This document shows positions 11,847 to 27,729 of a stretch of DNA of 64,000 bases, one piece after another. The notes beneath the pieces were generated by a model. It was not told the DNA's origin. It saw only the letters and a list, made by a program, of their open reading frames with translations, and searched no databases. Where the stretch lies: assembly GCA_025765615.1 (NCBI GenBank), contig JAIVFJ010000014.1, positions 186,001-250,000 of the forward strand. The letters are read 5' to 3'. This DNA comes from Zopfochytrium polystomum. Its lineage: Eukaryota > Chytridiomycota > Chytridiomycetes > Chytridiales > Chytridiaceae. Each line of letters begins with the position of its first letter. Within the stretch, counting starts at the first letter, position 1. The position numbers and the translations under genes are program-made.

Positions 11847-12164
11847 GCGCTCTGGCGGGTTCTTTTCGTTCTTTTTGTTCGGATCGGGTCGGTTTTTGTG
11901 TTGTTTCGTTGTGTTTTTGTATTTTTATTTTTTATTTTTTTATTTTTTTATTTTTTTATTTTTTTATTTTTATTTTTATTTTTATTTTTTTCTTGTTCTC
12001 ACAAAAGCAAGAAGACCCTTTCTTGTCTTGTTCCATTTGGAAACCGGAATGACCAAACTGCTGATGTGCGGCTGACGTCATGGCACGCACACGCTCGATG
12101 CCGGCCTTGTCACGGAACTCCACGTGATGTTGTTTCAAGGAATCCTGGGTGTGTGTTGTGTGAC
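11847..12164. other. Divergent intergenic region with T-rich repeat
   Basis: This is the region between the divergent acyl-CoA dehydrogenase and PEX6 genes. About 11895-11995 is an imperfect array of TTTTTA/TTTTTTTA units. The rest has no recognisable element. The divergent arrangement suggests a shared promoter region. Confidence 0.6.
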
Positions 12165-16522
<4,358 letters not shown>

Positions 16523-16558
16523 AGGGGGCTCGCGATGGTCGGGCATAATAAACGCAAT

Positions 16559-19480
16559 TTATTTCTTATATTTCAGTTTGCCAAGGACTTTGTTGAGACG
16601 ATTGAAAACAGACGAAGGCTTTTTTGCAGGCGCTGCCGGTGGCGGGCGGGCTCGAGCCTGAGGCACTTGGCTCCTCGGCTGAGACTCATTAAATACTTCC
16701 TGACGCGCCACGCTGTCCGATCGTGGTAAAGTGTCCGGCGGGGACGTGTTCACAGATGGGTGACGATGTATGAAAAGCTTCAGCGGAGGAGCTTTCTGCT
16801 GTGCTTGCGCGCTGTCGTTGAGAGGAGCCTTGGGAAGCTTTACTTTGATGCGTTTTGTTTGATTTCGTTGAAGCTGTCCAGGATGCTGATCCCTCCCTTC
16901 AACGTAGTCCACGTCAAGAGCGTTGTCCTTCCATCCGCTCACACCTTTGAACCGACGCTTCCTCGTCGTCCCGCCTGCACCTGACTCTCCTTCGGCCATC
17001 ACGGACGAGGCGCTTTCGTCGCTACTGTCGGAGGATGGCCAGTCCAGCTCACCATCAAACGAGGCATCATTGCTTGAGTCTCCGCTGATGGAGACGTTGT
17101 CATCGTCTGCCAGTGAAGAAACTGGAGAAACATCTCGTTCCAGAGGCGGCGGCCGCCGCGACTTTGGTGGGAGTTTCAGCACCACCTTCGGTCTCGACTT
17201 TGTGTTGCCTTCATTAGAATGAGTTGACTCGTCTTCGCCAGATTGATCCTCTGATTTGGAGGCTGTGTCCTCCGCTTCCATTTTTGCGAGGCGCCGTTTC
17301 AGGCTTCGAACTATTTTGCGAACGTTCTTGATACCTGTCGGAACGTTTTGCCTTGCCGTTCTTCGCTCGTTCCGGTCGGTGGATTGGCTCAAGATTTTCT
17401 CCTGGCCGGCAAGAAATTCCGAGAGCGCACGAAGACCATCGAGCTCCCACTTGGAAAGCACCGACGGATCACGTCGCAGAATGTTGAGGTAGTGGCTTGC
17501 AGCGAACCACTGCATCTGGACGAAGTGCGGAAATCTGGTGACAGACGGTCAAAGGGCTCAGCTGAACGTGGAACTCACCGAAACTTTGGGGGCACGCCGG
17601 TTTTGTTTTCAATGTCTTGAACTTGAAGCTGCATCCCCATGTGGAGGCCTTGAACAAAATTACCTCCAATTACCACTGAATCTTTCGGGGTGTAGACCGC
17701 GTGAATCTAAGAGATTCGGATTAAACTCGGCAAATGAATGCAATGGCGTACCCATCCAGCCGGAATGATCATGCTTAAGAAACGGATTTAGCTTAGTCAA
17801 AATGAAATGTCGTTCCTAACGTGTTTCCCGCATGCAGTGTAACCTCGATGCATTCTTTGACTTCGTCTCCGAAAAATATACGGCTTTGGTCTGGAGATGA
17901 CGACCAACGCTCGTACTTCTTCAGATTAACTGGGGTGGGTCTCACAAAATAAAAAATTTTTTGGCCGGAGAGGAGATGATAAAATACAGATGACCCTCCA
18001 AAATCTCAAAATTCTTTTAGACTACCGCTATCAGTGCACCAACTAACCTATGTGGAAACTGATTAAGGGTGGTTAGATTGAAGAAGTGTCTCAATGGAGA
18101 TAGTATTACTCCGTGTAGCAGTCCTTTACGCTCATAAGGCAGTATAGTTGCACTGCCGGGTACTCGGCCAAGACCGATCGTGGTGGCCAGACATGATCAA
18201 TCCAGTCAAGGTCTCGAACGATGCGGGGTCGGACAATTGCTTTTCCAAGTGGAGTCTGGCTAATTTCCAGGCTTATGACCTGAGTGAAACGGTCAACAAG
18301 TTCATATAACTCAAAGGGTGTTACATTCATCAGGCGCTTTCGTTCGGTTTGCCTGAAGTAGTTGGCCCATTCATCCAGTGTCATTTGCTTATCGAGTTGG
18401 CTGGACACCTCCATTGCCTCGATAATGCGATCACGACCTGCGTATTTTACATATCATTACGAGGAAGCTGACACAGTAAAGTATGTTGCTCATTACCACA
18501 CAAATCAGCCACTTCGTCCACAGTTAGTGTGGACGGCGGCATTGTCATTTCAAGCCCATCCGGCTCCTCAACGATAACTGGCTCTCTCAGACCCGTTCTT
18601 CTTGCCCATTCTACGGTCAAATCCTCTCCATTCATGTAGGGAAATTTGTTTGGGGAAAAGCGTTTCGTTTGGACCACTTTCGCCCAACGACGCTCGTCCT
18701 CTGCGACCCCTCGATTTAGTTCGCTGTAATTAATAAGTGCCCGCGTTTCTCTTTGCGGTCTGACCACTGGCGGGGGTCGCACTTTTAATTGAAGGTTAAC
18801 ACAATATCTCATAATTGATTCATCAAAATTACTTATTGAGGGGCCGTTGATTACAGTGCACTAATCAGTATGATTTAGTTAACATAACTAAACTCAAGGG
18901 AGTCGACATCGACATACTTCGGGGCAGTGGAACTTTGCGTATCGGTCGGCTTCTTCTCGAGATACACATGGTGTCAAGCAATCGCCGTGGAACCACTCTC
19001 GACAAAGATCGCATCTTCGGAGTTTTCAGTTAAGGGACTATCCAGAACTTCTCACCTTAGCATGAAGCGTTTACCAGATCCTTCCCAAGCGCTCCGGCAG
19101 TAGCAGAACAACTGTTCTGAAACGGGGCCTCCGGGAGCCTTTGGGGAAGAAGACGACATAACAACCGATGGGGCAGCAACAGGCGATCCCGCCTGTCCGA
19201 CGGGAGGAGAAGTCGTCGACTCCGCTTTGAAGGAAGGAAGTACGTCAAAGCCAGCGAGGCGATGGGGGTGGTGGTGGGACACATTTGTTTCGGGATTGCA
19301 GTCCCGGATCTCGGCGCCGCGCAGCCCAGAAGAATCGAACTGCTGCAGATCTGCATATTGACTCGTCCGGCTCTGATCTTTGAGGTCTTGCGAAGGTGGA
19401 AGGACTGAAGAAGGAGGTGCGGCGGCGGCGGTGGCGGCGACGGCGGCTGGGGAGACGGCAGCCCTGTTGGTAGTTGTCAT
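16559..19480 (-). CDS. PHD finger - JmjC histone lysine demethylase (JHD1/KDM7-like)
   Basis: This is a nuclear Fe(II)/2-oxoglutarate histone demethylase. From ATG 19480 a low-complexity leader runs into a PHD finger (LFCYCRSAWEG..., then CDLCREWFHGDCL and FHCPEVCRCRL). Next come a linker with LINYSELNRGV, VDEVADLCG, ISLEISQTPLG, IVRDLDWIDHVWPP and VQLYCLMSVKDCYT. The HxD iron motif FHIDFGG is restored only by an 11-base microexon (18048-18058). The protein continues VFYHLLSGQKIFYFVRPTP, LKKYERWSSSPDQSRIFFGD, IIPAGWIHAVYTP (second iron His) and GGNFVQGLHMGMQLQVQD, then a helical block and a long acidic/basic disordered tail to the stop at 16559. The layout matches yeast Jhd1 and animal KDM7. 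Target lysine is not predictable from sequence. Confidence 0.93.
18048..18058 (-). other. 11-base microexon in the JmjC gene
   Basis: Read on the minus strand, the exon is TTTCCACATAG. It is bounded by an AATCAG acceptor and a GTTAGT donor. The upstream intron is 18059-18109 (51 bases, donor GTAATA). The downstream intron is 18005-18047 (43 bases, acceptor TTTTGAG). Joining gives YT-DFHID-FGGSS, exactly the expected JmjC iron motif. Direct splicing without it puts a stop or wrong frame at this place. Confidence 0.85.
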
Positions 19481-19966
19481 CGAGAGTCACCCACGTCGTG
19501 GGTGGTCCAGTGAAAACACACGATTTTGACAAGGTGCGATCGCCCTCTTGTCTGTCCTGTCTGTCTGTCGGTCTGTCTGTCTGTCTGTGCGATGGCGCCT
19601 CCGCTTCGTCGTCTGCCGTCCTGGTTGGACATCGCCGCCGTTGCCCCAGCCAGGGAGGAGGAGACCGAAAAGGCCAGAGCCGCCACCGCAGCGACGACGA
19701 CAACGAGGAGCGCTGGCAACAGCGCTCGTAGCAGATCGACCAAAGTTTGCGTTGGGCCCCGGCGCGCGGGCTTGTATCCCTCGGGCGATCTGCCTGGCCA
19801 GGGCGCGTCGTGGGGCGGCAGTGGCCCTCACCATTGCTGCAGGCGTGGCACGGACAAAACCTCAAATTGTCTGGACCATTCCCATCCCAGCCCCTCCGCG
19901 ATACGAACTGGTCGTTCGATCCAACCCGAGGCTGCCACATTCGTTGAACCTATCCATGCTGCAACT
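19481..19966. other. Divergent intergenic region, CTGT-rich
   Basis: This lies between the starts of the demethylase (minus) and the coiled-coil gene (plus). A (CTGT)n tract lies at about 19550-19590. Open frames continue through it on both strands because of its GC-rich composition, but none resembles a protein. It could hold 5' leaders or an upstream exon of the coiled-coil gene. Confidence 0.5.
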
Positions 19967-20988
19967 ATGTACGATCTTGGGCAGGAGGATCGTGTACGGA
20001 TTGCAACGCTCATTGCCAAGTACGCGGAGACGGAGGAACTTTGGTCAAGGACATTGGAGGAGAAGGCGAAGATTGCCGCAGAGAGGGATGAACTTGCCCG
20101 CCAGCTCCATGGTTCGCAGCAAGACCTCCTTCTAGAAATAAAGGAGAGAGAGCGATTGCAAGGAAGGTTGTGTGAGGTACTGGAGTTGCAAAAGGATAGC
20201 CTTGTTGACGAGGAGGATGATGGCGCTCATGATTTGAATCAGGTATTGCAATTGATTGCTGATGCTGATGATGGGACCATATTGGTAACTATTCCTAGAT
20301 CGAAGACCTAAACAGCGACAGAGGCTCAGACTCCTTCACCAGTGGCTTGGAATTTAATGCAGTTCGACCAGAGGAGGAGATCAACCGGCTCCTCGAGGTG
20401 GCCAAAGTCAATGCCCTGCCTGCTCTTACCCAAATGCCAAATCCCCGACTGCCACCAAGAACAATCTCACTCGTGCGAGCGCCGAGAAAATACCCACCAA
20501 AAGAGAGAAAGCCGCAAACCCACGTCAAGGTGAACAACGCATCTGTGCAGACGGACAGAATGATTCGCCCACAGAAGCGGTCTGCAGCCACACGCGGTTC
20601 TCCGAAAGGGCCTATCCGAGAGCTCGATCCGCCATCGGAGTCCGAGTTAGACAGTATTATTCCACTTCTTGGAGGTAACTGCTGCGTTTCCTCCCTTCTT
20701 TGGCCGCACACTGAAATCAGACTGTTACCGTCAGTGTTGGCAAACTCGAGCGGGCAGTCACGGACCCAACAAGGCTGCAGCGTCGATAGCCGTGATGTCG
20801 CGAGTGCTGCGCAGTCAGGCTCGTCGTCTGCTTCGCGCGAAGGGAACAGCAGCAACAGCTCGTTGTTGCGGCCGGACGATCAGAGTTTCCTGTTTGTCAA
20901 CGACCATTCCATGGTGAGGTCCTTGGTGGACATTCTGTCGGACTTTGAGAACGCAGGATCGTCCTTGTCACCAGAGAATCTCGAATAA
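19967..20988 (+). CDS. Uncharacterised coiled-coil protein
   Basis: I do not recognise this protein. ATG 19967 (MYDLGQEDRV...) starts a strongly charged helical region rich in Glu, Lys, Arg and Leu (RIATLIAKYAETEELW, EEKAKIAAERDELARQL, EIKERERLQGRLCEV), as in coiled coils. An intron of about 60 bases (donor after DLNQ near 20242, acceptor near 20300) leads to IEDLNSDRGSDSF and a basic, Pro-rich stretch with the short motif NASVQTDRM. The frame then runs to TAA at 20986-20988; a further intron after 20672 is possible. It sits between two chromatin genes, which hints at, but does not show, a nuclear role. Confidence 0.6.
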
Positions 20989-21003
20989 AACATTCACTGT
21001 CCA

Positions 21004-23584
21004 ATGGCCCCAACTGTCATCGCACTGGATCGGCTGCCCGAGCCCGCTCCGTCGGACGGGTCCAGCGCGCATGCGCCGCCGGTCGGCACGGACGCGTCAT
21101 GGGCGAGGGTTCCGGAGGCGGACGTTGCGCGCTTTCTCGAGAAGCTGTCAACTCTTATGCGCAGCTTTCTGATCGCTCACCCACAGAAAATACCCATCGA
21201 CGTGCTTCGGGCGTGTTCCTCGGCTCCTCCATCCGGTTGGGCGAGCCGCTTGCTGTTTTGATTGTGGAGTCCGTGCCATTGCACCAACTAAACAACTCAA
21301 TAAAACTGATACCATACACGAGCAGAAGCAAAAACCGCAAAAGCAAAGCAGTCTGTTCAAGTGTCGTTTCACGGTAGTCCTCAGCTGACCGAGCTCCCGT
21401 CGGGATATCAATTGTTTATGCAGTACCGCACCGCAACTGGTGGAAGACCTAGCGACAAATATCTTTTTGGTCATCCAAAGGGAGTCAAGTATCGGAGGTG
21501 ATACATCGCACACTGTAACGAATCGTAACATCTTCTCGCCAGTGTGAACGAGTTTCTTCCACACGCGATTTGGTTGGCGTCAGGACGAACCCACGAATGC
21601 ACTTGCGCTCCTTGCGGCGGCCGATCCACTCCTGCCAGTCGTAAAAGGCAGTCCAGTACCTTGGATGCACCTCCGCAGCCTGCTGTGAAAACGCTAAAGC
21701 TGTCATCACCACCTAACGATCAACCAGGTCAGTACTTCGAACTTTCACCATCGTCGAACTCATTTAGTATGCGTAGTTGAAGCTGTTCCAGAGGCTGGTG
21801 ATCCACCATCGGGTTCAAGCAACACCAAAGAAAGTCCTCCAAGGCAATCTAAAACGCCGTCAAGCGGTAGGAGAGCCCTGCCCAGCCCACAGGCGCTCTC
21901 GAATCCTGATGCAAAGAACTCGCATGACTCTACTCCGGCAACGGGTCCGATACCAACGGCACCTGAGAACTCGAACGCGAATACTCTTCCTGCATCTACA
22001 GATGGGGCGACCAATCCCAGCCCGTTAAAAACACCCTCTCGGCCGAAGGCCCAAGGCGCTGCATTAAGTGAATCGAAGGCGCCAACTCCTGGGGCTCAGA
22101 AACCGGTTGCCGCCACAACTGCAGCAGATCCTTCTAGAGAAGTGCAAGGTGAGCAAGCTAACGGGCCTGGCACGCCGAGCAGGCCACCACAGCTCGCACC
22201 ATCGCTTCCATCTGGGACACCAGTGAATTCAGATTTACGCCAAAGTGCAAAGGTCTATTCAACGGACCCTGCACCCATCGAGTCAGTGAAGGCTTCGTCA
22301 CCTCAAAGGCCACCTAGTCAAGCCATTGCTTCAACCTCTGTGCCAGCAACCCTGGTGGTCGCAGAGACGCCTTCCGCCGCCGAACCCCCCTCCACGACGT
22401 CCGCCCCTCAAACCGTCCCTCAAACCGACTCAGTTCAGACTGCGGCGCCACCTCCGGCGCCACCTTCTGCTGTCTCTCAACCGGCGAAAGTGGCTGTCTT
22501 GCCCGCATCTCCACCACCTGCACCCGTCTCTAGTGTCCCCTCCAACTCAAAAATACACACGGCATCGCACAGCTCGGTCGATCCATCGAATCACAAGGCT
22601 GATACCCAAGTGTTGGCGAAAGCACCGGTTCCCCCGGTTACCAAGGCCAATACCTCTGCTGCGCAGGCAAAACCGAACCCCCCTCTGCCACCTCCACGAT
22701 ACCGTGTTGGTGATTCGGTTTGGGTGGAGACAATGATCGTCGCCAGATCCTCAACGGTGGCTTCGACACTTCCCCAATCCATGCGAGATGATTTTGCGGT
22801 GGCATTGAACAGTCTGGTGTTGTGGCCGGCCACTGTTGTTGGTACGGGAACGATGAGCGACATGCAGTTCATTTCGATCACTCCAGTTATTGTCGAGACT
22901 ACACCAAAGGGTGGGCTGGCCGTCGGGACTTCGCCGATGCTCACTCCACAACGATCGGGCGGCCAATGCTATAAAATCCAACTTTACCAGTTCAATGAAG
23001 CATCTTCCCTAATGCTGCCCGAAATCTACGTGCAACCGCTTTCGAGCTGGCTTATTCCGAAAGGGCTTTATTCCGTCAACGATGCATCGTACATGAAAAT
23101 TTTTCGTGACGAAACAATTGATATTGCACTCAAGGCGTACCTGGGTTCGATGATGGGGCTCAAGCAGCAGTGCTGCGCGGTCAAACCCGACCAGCGATTG
23201 TTGGATTCAAGCAAAAAAGGATTTGCAAACTCTGCGGAATCAAAGAATGTGTTCGTCACTCATCCTTCTATTCGGCTGGGCGGCGAAGACATTCACCTTG
23301 GTGACGTTGTGGTGTGCCTTGAAAGTGCCACAAGCTATGCCGACGGCCGCCGGCACTGCCGTCGGTTCCTGCTACATGTTGAGAAAATCTTGGTCTCGCA
23401 ATCGGCCCCAAGCACGGGTGTCTTCATGGGTCGCGGTTGGAAGCTGTGGCCGCCGGTGGAGGTCCCGCGGCCGCTAGTGATGGGGAACTTTGCGGAGCAG
23501 TTTTCGACGGTGCCCTTTCAGTTAGTGTTGGGACGATATCACTCTTCGTATCCGTCCTCGCTGGGGCGTTCGTTTCTCTTGTAA
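21004..23584 (+). CDS. Clr2-like transcription-silencing protein
   Basis: Clr2 is a subunit of SHREC, the nucleosome-remodelling and histone-deacetylase complex that silences fungal heterochromatin. After an N-terminal helical part (ADVARFLEKLSTLMRSFL), exon 2 encodes TELPSGYQLFMQYRTATGG and KYLFGHPKGVKYRS, spliced across a 43-base intron to VNEFLPHAIWLASG and HECTCAPCGG, the Clr2 block with a Cys-rich end. A long Pro/Ser/Thr-rich linker follows. The C-terminal domain has YRVGDSVWVET, LVLWPATVVG, YKIQLYQF, LPEIYVQPLSSWLIP and IHLGDVVVCLES, as in the Clr2 C-terminal region. The stop is TAA at 23582-23584. The exact end of exon 1 is uncertain. Confidence 0.82.
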
Positions 23585-23895
23585 TGAAGAAAAACCCTGT
23601 TGGGCGATTATTCGCGAGCGGGGATTCGGGAAGCGGGGCAATGGTACTATTATTGCGCCATCGGGCCTCGGCGCTTCGGGCGGTGGGTTGTTTGAGCGAG
23701 AGACAGAGACAGAAAAAAAATAAAAGCCCCCGCGGTTCCAGCTGGGTGGCCGAGCAACCACGATCACCGACAAATGGTACCCACACTCACTTCTCGCCGC
23801 TCTTCCCATAATGCACTGACTGGCTCCTGCCGCCCGTCGACCTAACCTACTCATCACCCCGGCCGCCCCCGCATTGTTGTTCGTTTCCCCTCAAG

Positions 23896-25163
23896 TCTTC
23901 CGAAGCTGCCCAGCCCCTCGTGTCGCCCTCATGGCTCAAAGACCGCCTCGACTCGACAGACGTCGTCGTCCTCGACGGGACGTGGCTCATCCATTTGCTC
24001 AACCGAGATGCAACGAAAGAGTTTGAGGACGCGCACATCAAAGTAAAGTTTCTTTTCTGCGGTCGGGTGGAAAACAGTATGGAAACGTTAATCGTATTCC
24101 CTGTTCCTACCCACCTCCCGTTTCTCGTACGGTCGAACGCGCAGGGCGCACGGTTCTTCGACATTGACGTTATCGCTGACAGAAGCTCAAAGCTGCCTCA
24201 CATGCTTCCGACCGCAACCGAGTTCGCCGAGCAAGTCGGTTCGTTTTTTTTCCTTTCTTTTTTTTTCTCCCCTATATTTGTATATGGGGAAGTTTCCCAC
24301 TTCCTTACGCCCGAATCTCTCCATCTATTGTCACTTGCAGGGGCACTTGGAATCTCGAACGACACCCACGTCGTCGTGTACGACGCAAACACGGCGATCG
24401 GGACGGCGCCGCGGGTCGTGTGGACGTTCAGGGCCTTTGGCCACAAGGGCGGGATCTCCGTCCTGGAAGGAGGGCTCCCGGCGTGGAAAGCCGCGGGCTT
24501 TGCCGTGGAATCGGGACCGGCGCCCGCCGCGCAGGTTCGACAAAGCGCGAAATTATGTTTGTTTGCTCTCGTGTTTTGGTATTGACAGTGTACGATTTGG
24601 CTTTTTTCCGTCGCGCAGCCAAGAAAGTACATTGCAAAGCTCAACGCGGCCCTGGTTCGAACGTTCGAGCAAGTGCACGCGGCCGTCCAAGACAAGACCG
24701 CTTTGATAGTTGATGCGCGTCCGTTTGGAAGGTAAGGAGCACCTGTTACTCTCAAAAACCTAAAAGAGTGCGGTGCCTCATCTGTCGGGACCGGTAATTA
24801 CGAAACAGATTCGCGGGAACAGAGCCAGAGCCGCGGCCCGTTCCCTCCGGGCACATCCCAGGCTCTGTCGCACTTCCCAGCAATGACGTGTTGGACTCTG
24901 CCAGCAAAGCGTACCTCCGAGGGGAGGAGCTTCTGTCTGTTTTCGGAAAGGCTGGTGTTGACATTCGCCACGGCTCTGCCATCCACTCGTGCGGATCGGG
25001 TGTAAATGCCAGCGTGAATTGGCTGGCCACTATTGTGGCTCGCCTGGAAGCCAACCCGGCGGCCACGTGGGAGCAAGTGGAGGAGGGACTTTCGATATAC
25101 GATGGGTCGTGGACGGAATGGGCTCAAAGAGAAAAGGATGGGGCGGTCATTCTCACCCTCTAA
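23896..25163 (+). CDS. 3-mercaptopyruvate / thiosulfate sulfurtransferase (tandem rhodanese)
   Basis: The enzyme transfers sulfur from 3-mercaptopyruvate or thiosulfate to thiols or cyanide, usually in mitochondria. The N-terminal inactive rhodanese repeat reads LVSPSWLKDRLDSTDVVVLD, GARFFDIDVIADRS, LPHMLPTATEFAEQV, THVVVYDAN, RVVWTFRAFGHKGGISVLEG and GLPAWKAAG. The C-terminal active repeat has ALIVDARPFGRF, PSGHIPGSVALP and SCGSGVNAS. CGSGV carries the catalytic Cys and fits mercaptopyruvate sulfurtransferase better than rhodanese (CRKGV). It ends LSIYDGSWTEWAQ. The stop is at 25161-25163. Four short introns are needed. I could not fix the first exon; a presequence exon upstream, near 23774, is likely. 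Confidence 0.88.
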
Positions 25164-25263
25164 TTGGCCTATTGATGTTTATGTTATAACGGGGGGGTTT
25201 GGGTTTTCAAGAGACGATGAAGATATAATAAACACATGAAAGAATACAGCTTGCAATTCCACC

Positions 25264-27015
25264 TTACGACCTTTCGCTACTCCTCCCAGACACGTCAAAC
25301 GAAAGAAAGCGCTGAAAGTCCTTTGACCACACCATCTGCGGTGATGAGGTGGGCTGTTTCTCCATGTCCACCACATCGAGACTGGTATCTGGCGCCTTGC
25401 TTCCGAACGCATAGACGATGGAGTCGGACCTCATGAACCGCGTGAATCGAGGGGGAGAGGATCCTTTTGCGCCAACGGCCGCATTTGACGCGGCGTTGTG
25501 TGTCCGTTGCCCGCCATCGCTCAGAGTCTCCTCCTTGTTTTTCGTGGCCGATTCGTCGCTGGAACCGGGATTCGCCACCCATTCCGCGGGAATAAGAGAA
25601 GACATTCGCAAATTCAGCGGTGGCAGCCTTTCTTTAATGTCGAGCTCAACAGTGGGCGCTGAGCTCTGCCCCGGCTTTCGAGCGCGGATTTCGTCCGAGT
25701 CTGGCACGTTGGGTGAGGGCGACGGGTTGGGGGCTTCCGTCGATTCTACCGGGGGTGAAGAAGTAGAGGGCTTGAAACGGGCCATAAACGCAGCGCCGGC
25801 GCGCCACCCATTCGTTACGGGATTGTGACTATTGCTTGACGAAAGCCTGTCGACGCTGTGGGATTTGCGAAGGCGTTGGAAAATCGGAGCGATTCCGGAG
25901 TTGGTGCGCGGGGCTGGCGAAGCTTTACCCTTTTTAAACGAGGATTAATTGATTTCCATTTTGTAAGATCGCTCTGCTCTAGGGTCCCCCCTCTGCCCTT
26001 GCTTCCCTCCAAACAGATAGTCTGACCTGTTTACGCATTTTCCTCCCTCCGATTCGGACGTCTCGACCGTCTTCTTCTGCCAGCGGAGGACCTCTGGCTC
26101 TGTTCAACGAAGGCAGCGCTTGCAGAATGCGCTCCTCCCATTCGGCGTACTCCTCTGTGGACTGCGCCGCAAATCTGAGCAGGTCCCTGCCAACCACAAA
26201 GCCGAAATGGCACGGGGTCCGCAGCTCGGTCTGGGAGAGGAATGCGACGGCTTGAGAGAGAGAAATGAACTGGTGCGAGTCCATTCCACGGTCCCCGAAC
26301 ACGACAATGATGGGCACTTTTTCCACCGCTGCCTGCACTCCCCACAGCAGCAAGAAGAAGGAGAAAACAAGAAAAGGGAGGAGATGAGTGAACATTTGAG
26401 ATGTATCAACGACGAAACCCGGCCCCCCCCCTCATTTCGAAAAAAAGAGAGAAACAGAACCACTTTTTTGCGCCAAACCTTTGTGAATTGGCACAGGGCG
26501 GCCTCCTTTTGCGCGCTCAAGCGGTCAATAAGCACGCTCCGAGCCTTGAGCCGCCCAGAGAACGCCGACGGCGGTGGCCCAGCAGCAGCGGAGGCGGCAG
26601 GGGCCGGTCGGCACCACTCGTCGTCCCGAAACAAAAGGTCAAACGCCTGCTGGGCTTGGTCCGGGCTCGTTGGGAACGCGAGGGCCGCCTGCTGCTGCTG
26701 CTGCTGCTGCGACTGCTGCTGCGAGGCGGCGAGGGCGATGCCGATGGCGCGCCTGGGCTCCACACAGCCGCGGACCAGTGCGACGCCGACGTTGCGGGCC
26801 GACGGTGTTTGGTTGGAGGACAGGGAGGAGGAGGAGGTGGTGGTGGAGGACGACGACGACGACGACGAGGACGACGTCGACGGCAAAGAGGAGTGCGTCG
26901 GGGCCGACGGCACGGACGATGCCTTGCTTGGGTCTCCGACGCCAACTCCGACCCCGCCACCGCCCAACATTGTTTTTCTTCGGCGTTCGTGATTGAGAGC
27001 GGTGGGAGCTCTCAT
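25264..27015 (-). CDS. Uncharacterised protein with a PH-like segment
   Basis: I do not recognise the whole protein. From ATG 27015 (or 26970), a low-complexity N-terminus with poly-Gly, a Ser/Thr run and a polyglutamine tract (QQQSQQQQQQQ) leads to FDLLFRDDEWC. A basic segment follows (LKARSVLIDRLSAQKEAAL). After an intron, IIVVFGDRGMDSHQFISL, RTPCHFGFVVGRDLLRFAAQ and STEEYAEWEERILQAL resemble the last strands and C-terminal helix of a PH domain. Further exons give a basic patch and a Pro/Ser-rich tail ending at 25264. Upstream of 27015 the frame stays open only because CT repeats encode Arg/Asp/Glu repeats, so I take that as 5' leader. A membrane-lipid-binding signalling role is only a guess. 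Confidence 0.5.
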
Positions 27016-27087
27016 TCTCTCTCTGTCTCTGTCTCTGTCTCTGTCTCTGTCTCTGCTGCCTCTGCCTCTGTCTCTGTTTTCATTTCG

Positions 27088-27130
<43 letters not shown>
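27016..27130. repeat. (CTCTGT)n / (CT)n microsatellite
   Basis: CTCTGT hexamer repeats pass into a pure CT run. They lie between the divergent starts of the PH-like gene and the Ubc7-type gene, in the presumed shared promoter. Confidence 0.9.
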
Positions 27131-27131
<1 letters not shown>

Positions 27132-27215
27132 CTCCACTGCTCTGGTCTATCTCCTTCCCATCCTTTTCTGAAACGACTTCACCCTCAGATCGACGCCATC
27201 CACCCAGCATCCAGT

Positions 27216-27687
27216 ATGGGGACGGCGCTAAAGAGGCTGATGACCGAGTACAAAGGTGATCGGAACTCCCCCCTCCGCACTAAGCCGCCCCGCCGCCCGG
27301 TACCGCCACCGTCCCCATCCGCAGACTTCCCACCGCCACCTTCCCCGGCGGGCAGAGTGCCGACGTGCGAGAGCGAGGACACACCCCGATCACACGATCG
27401 CCAGCCCGCAGAGCAAGCAATCGCACCCTGCTCTCCTTCCTCCTCCAAGCGAAAAAAAGAAACCGTAGCCTCGAAACCGACCCGAACTAATACAGATCCG
27501 TTTCTCCCTTGGGAGCGACTCCGTCCCGTGTTGATTTCTCCCTCCACTCACCTCTCCCGCCCTCCTCTCGCCGTCCCCCTTTTTTCCCTCAGAGCTCACG
27601 GTCAATCCGCCCGAAGGCATCACGGCGGGTCCGATCAGCGAAGACGACTTTTTCCTGTGGGAGGCCCTGATATCGTGAGGCGAAAGC

Positions 27688-27729
<42 letters not shown>

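Noticed and set aside
17991..18010. In-frame TGA within the JmjC core as a sign of a pseudogene
   Set aside because: The TGA belongs to an intron end once the 11-base microexon is recognised; the spliced product is intact.
27016..27210. Open minus-strand frame encoding Arg/Asp/Glu repeats (RDRDRDRER) upstream of the PH-like gene
   Set aside because: The frame is open only because CT/GA microsatellites lack stops; I treat it as 5' leader and start the gene at 27015.
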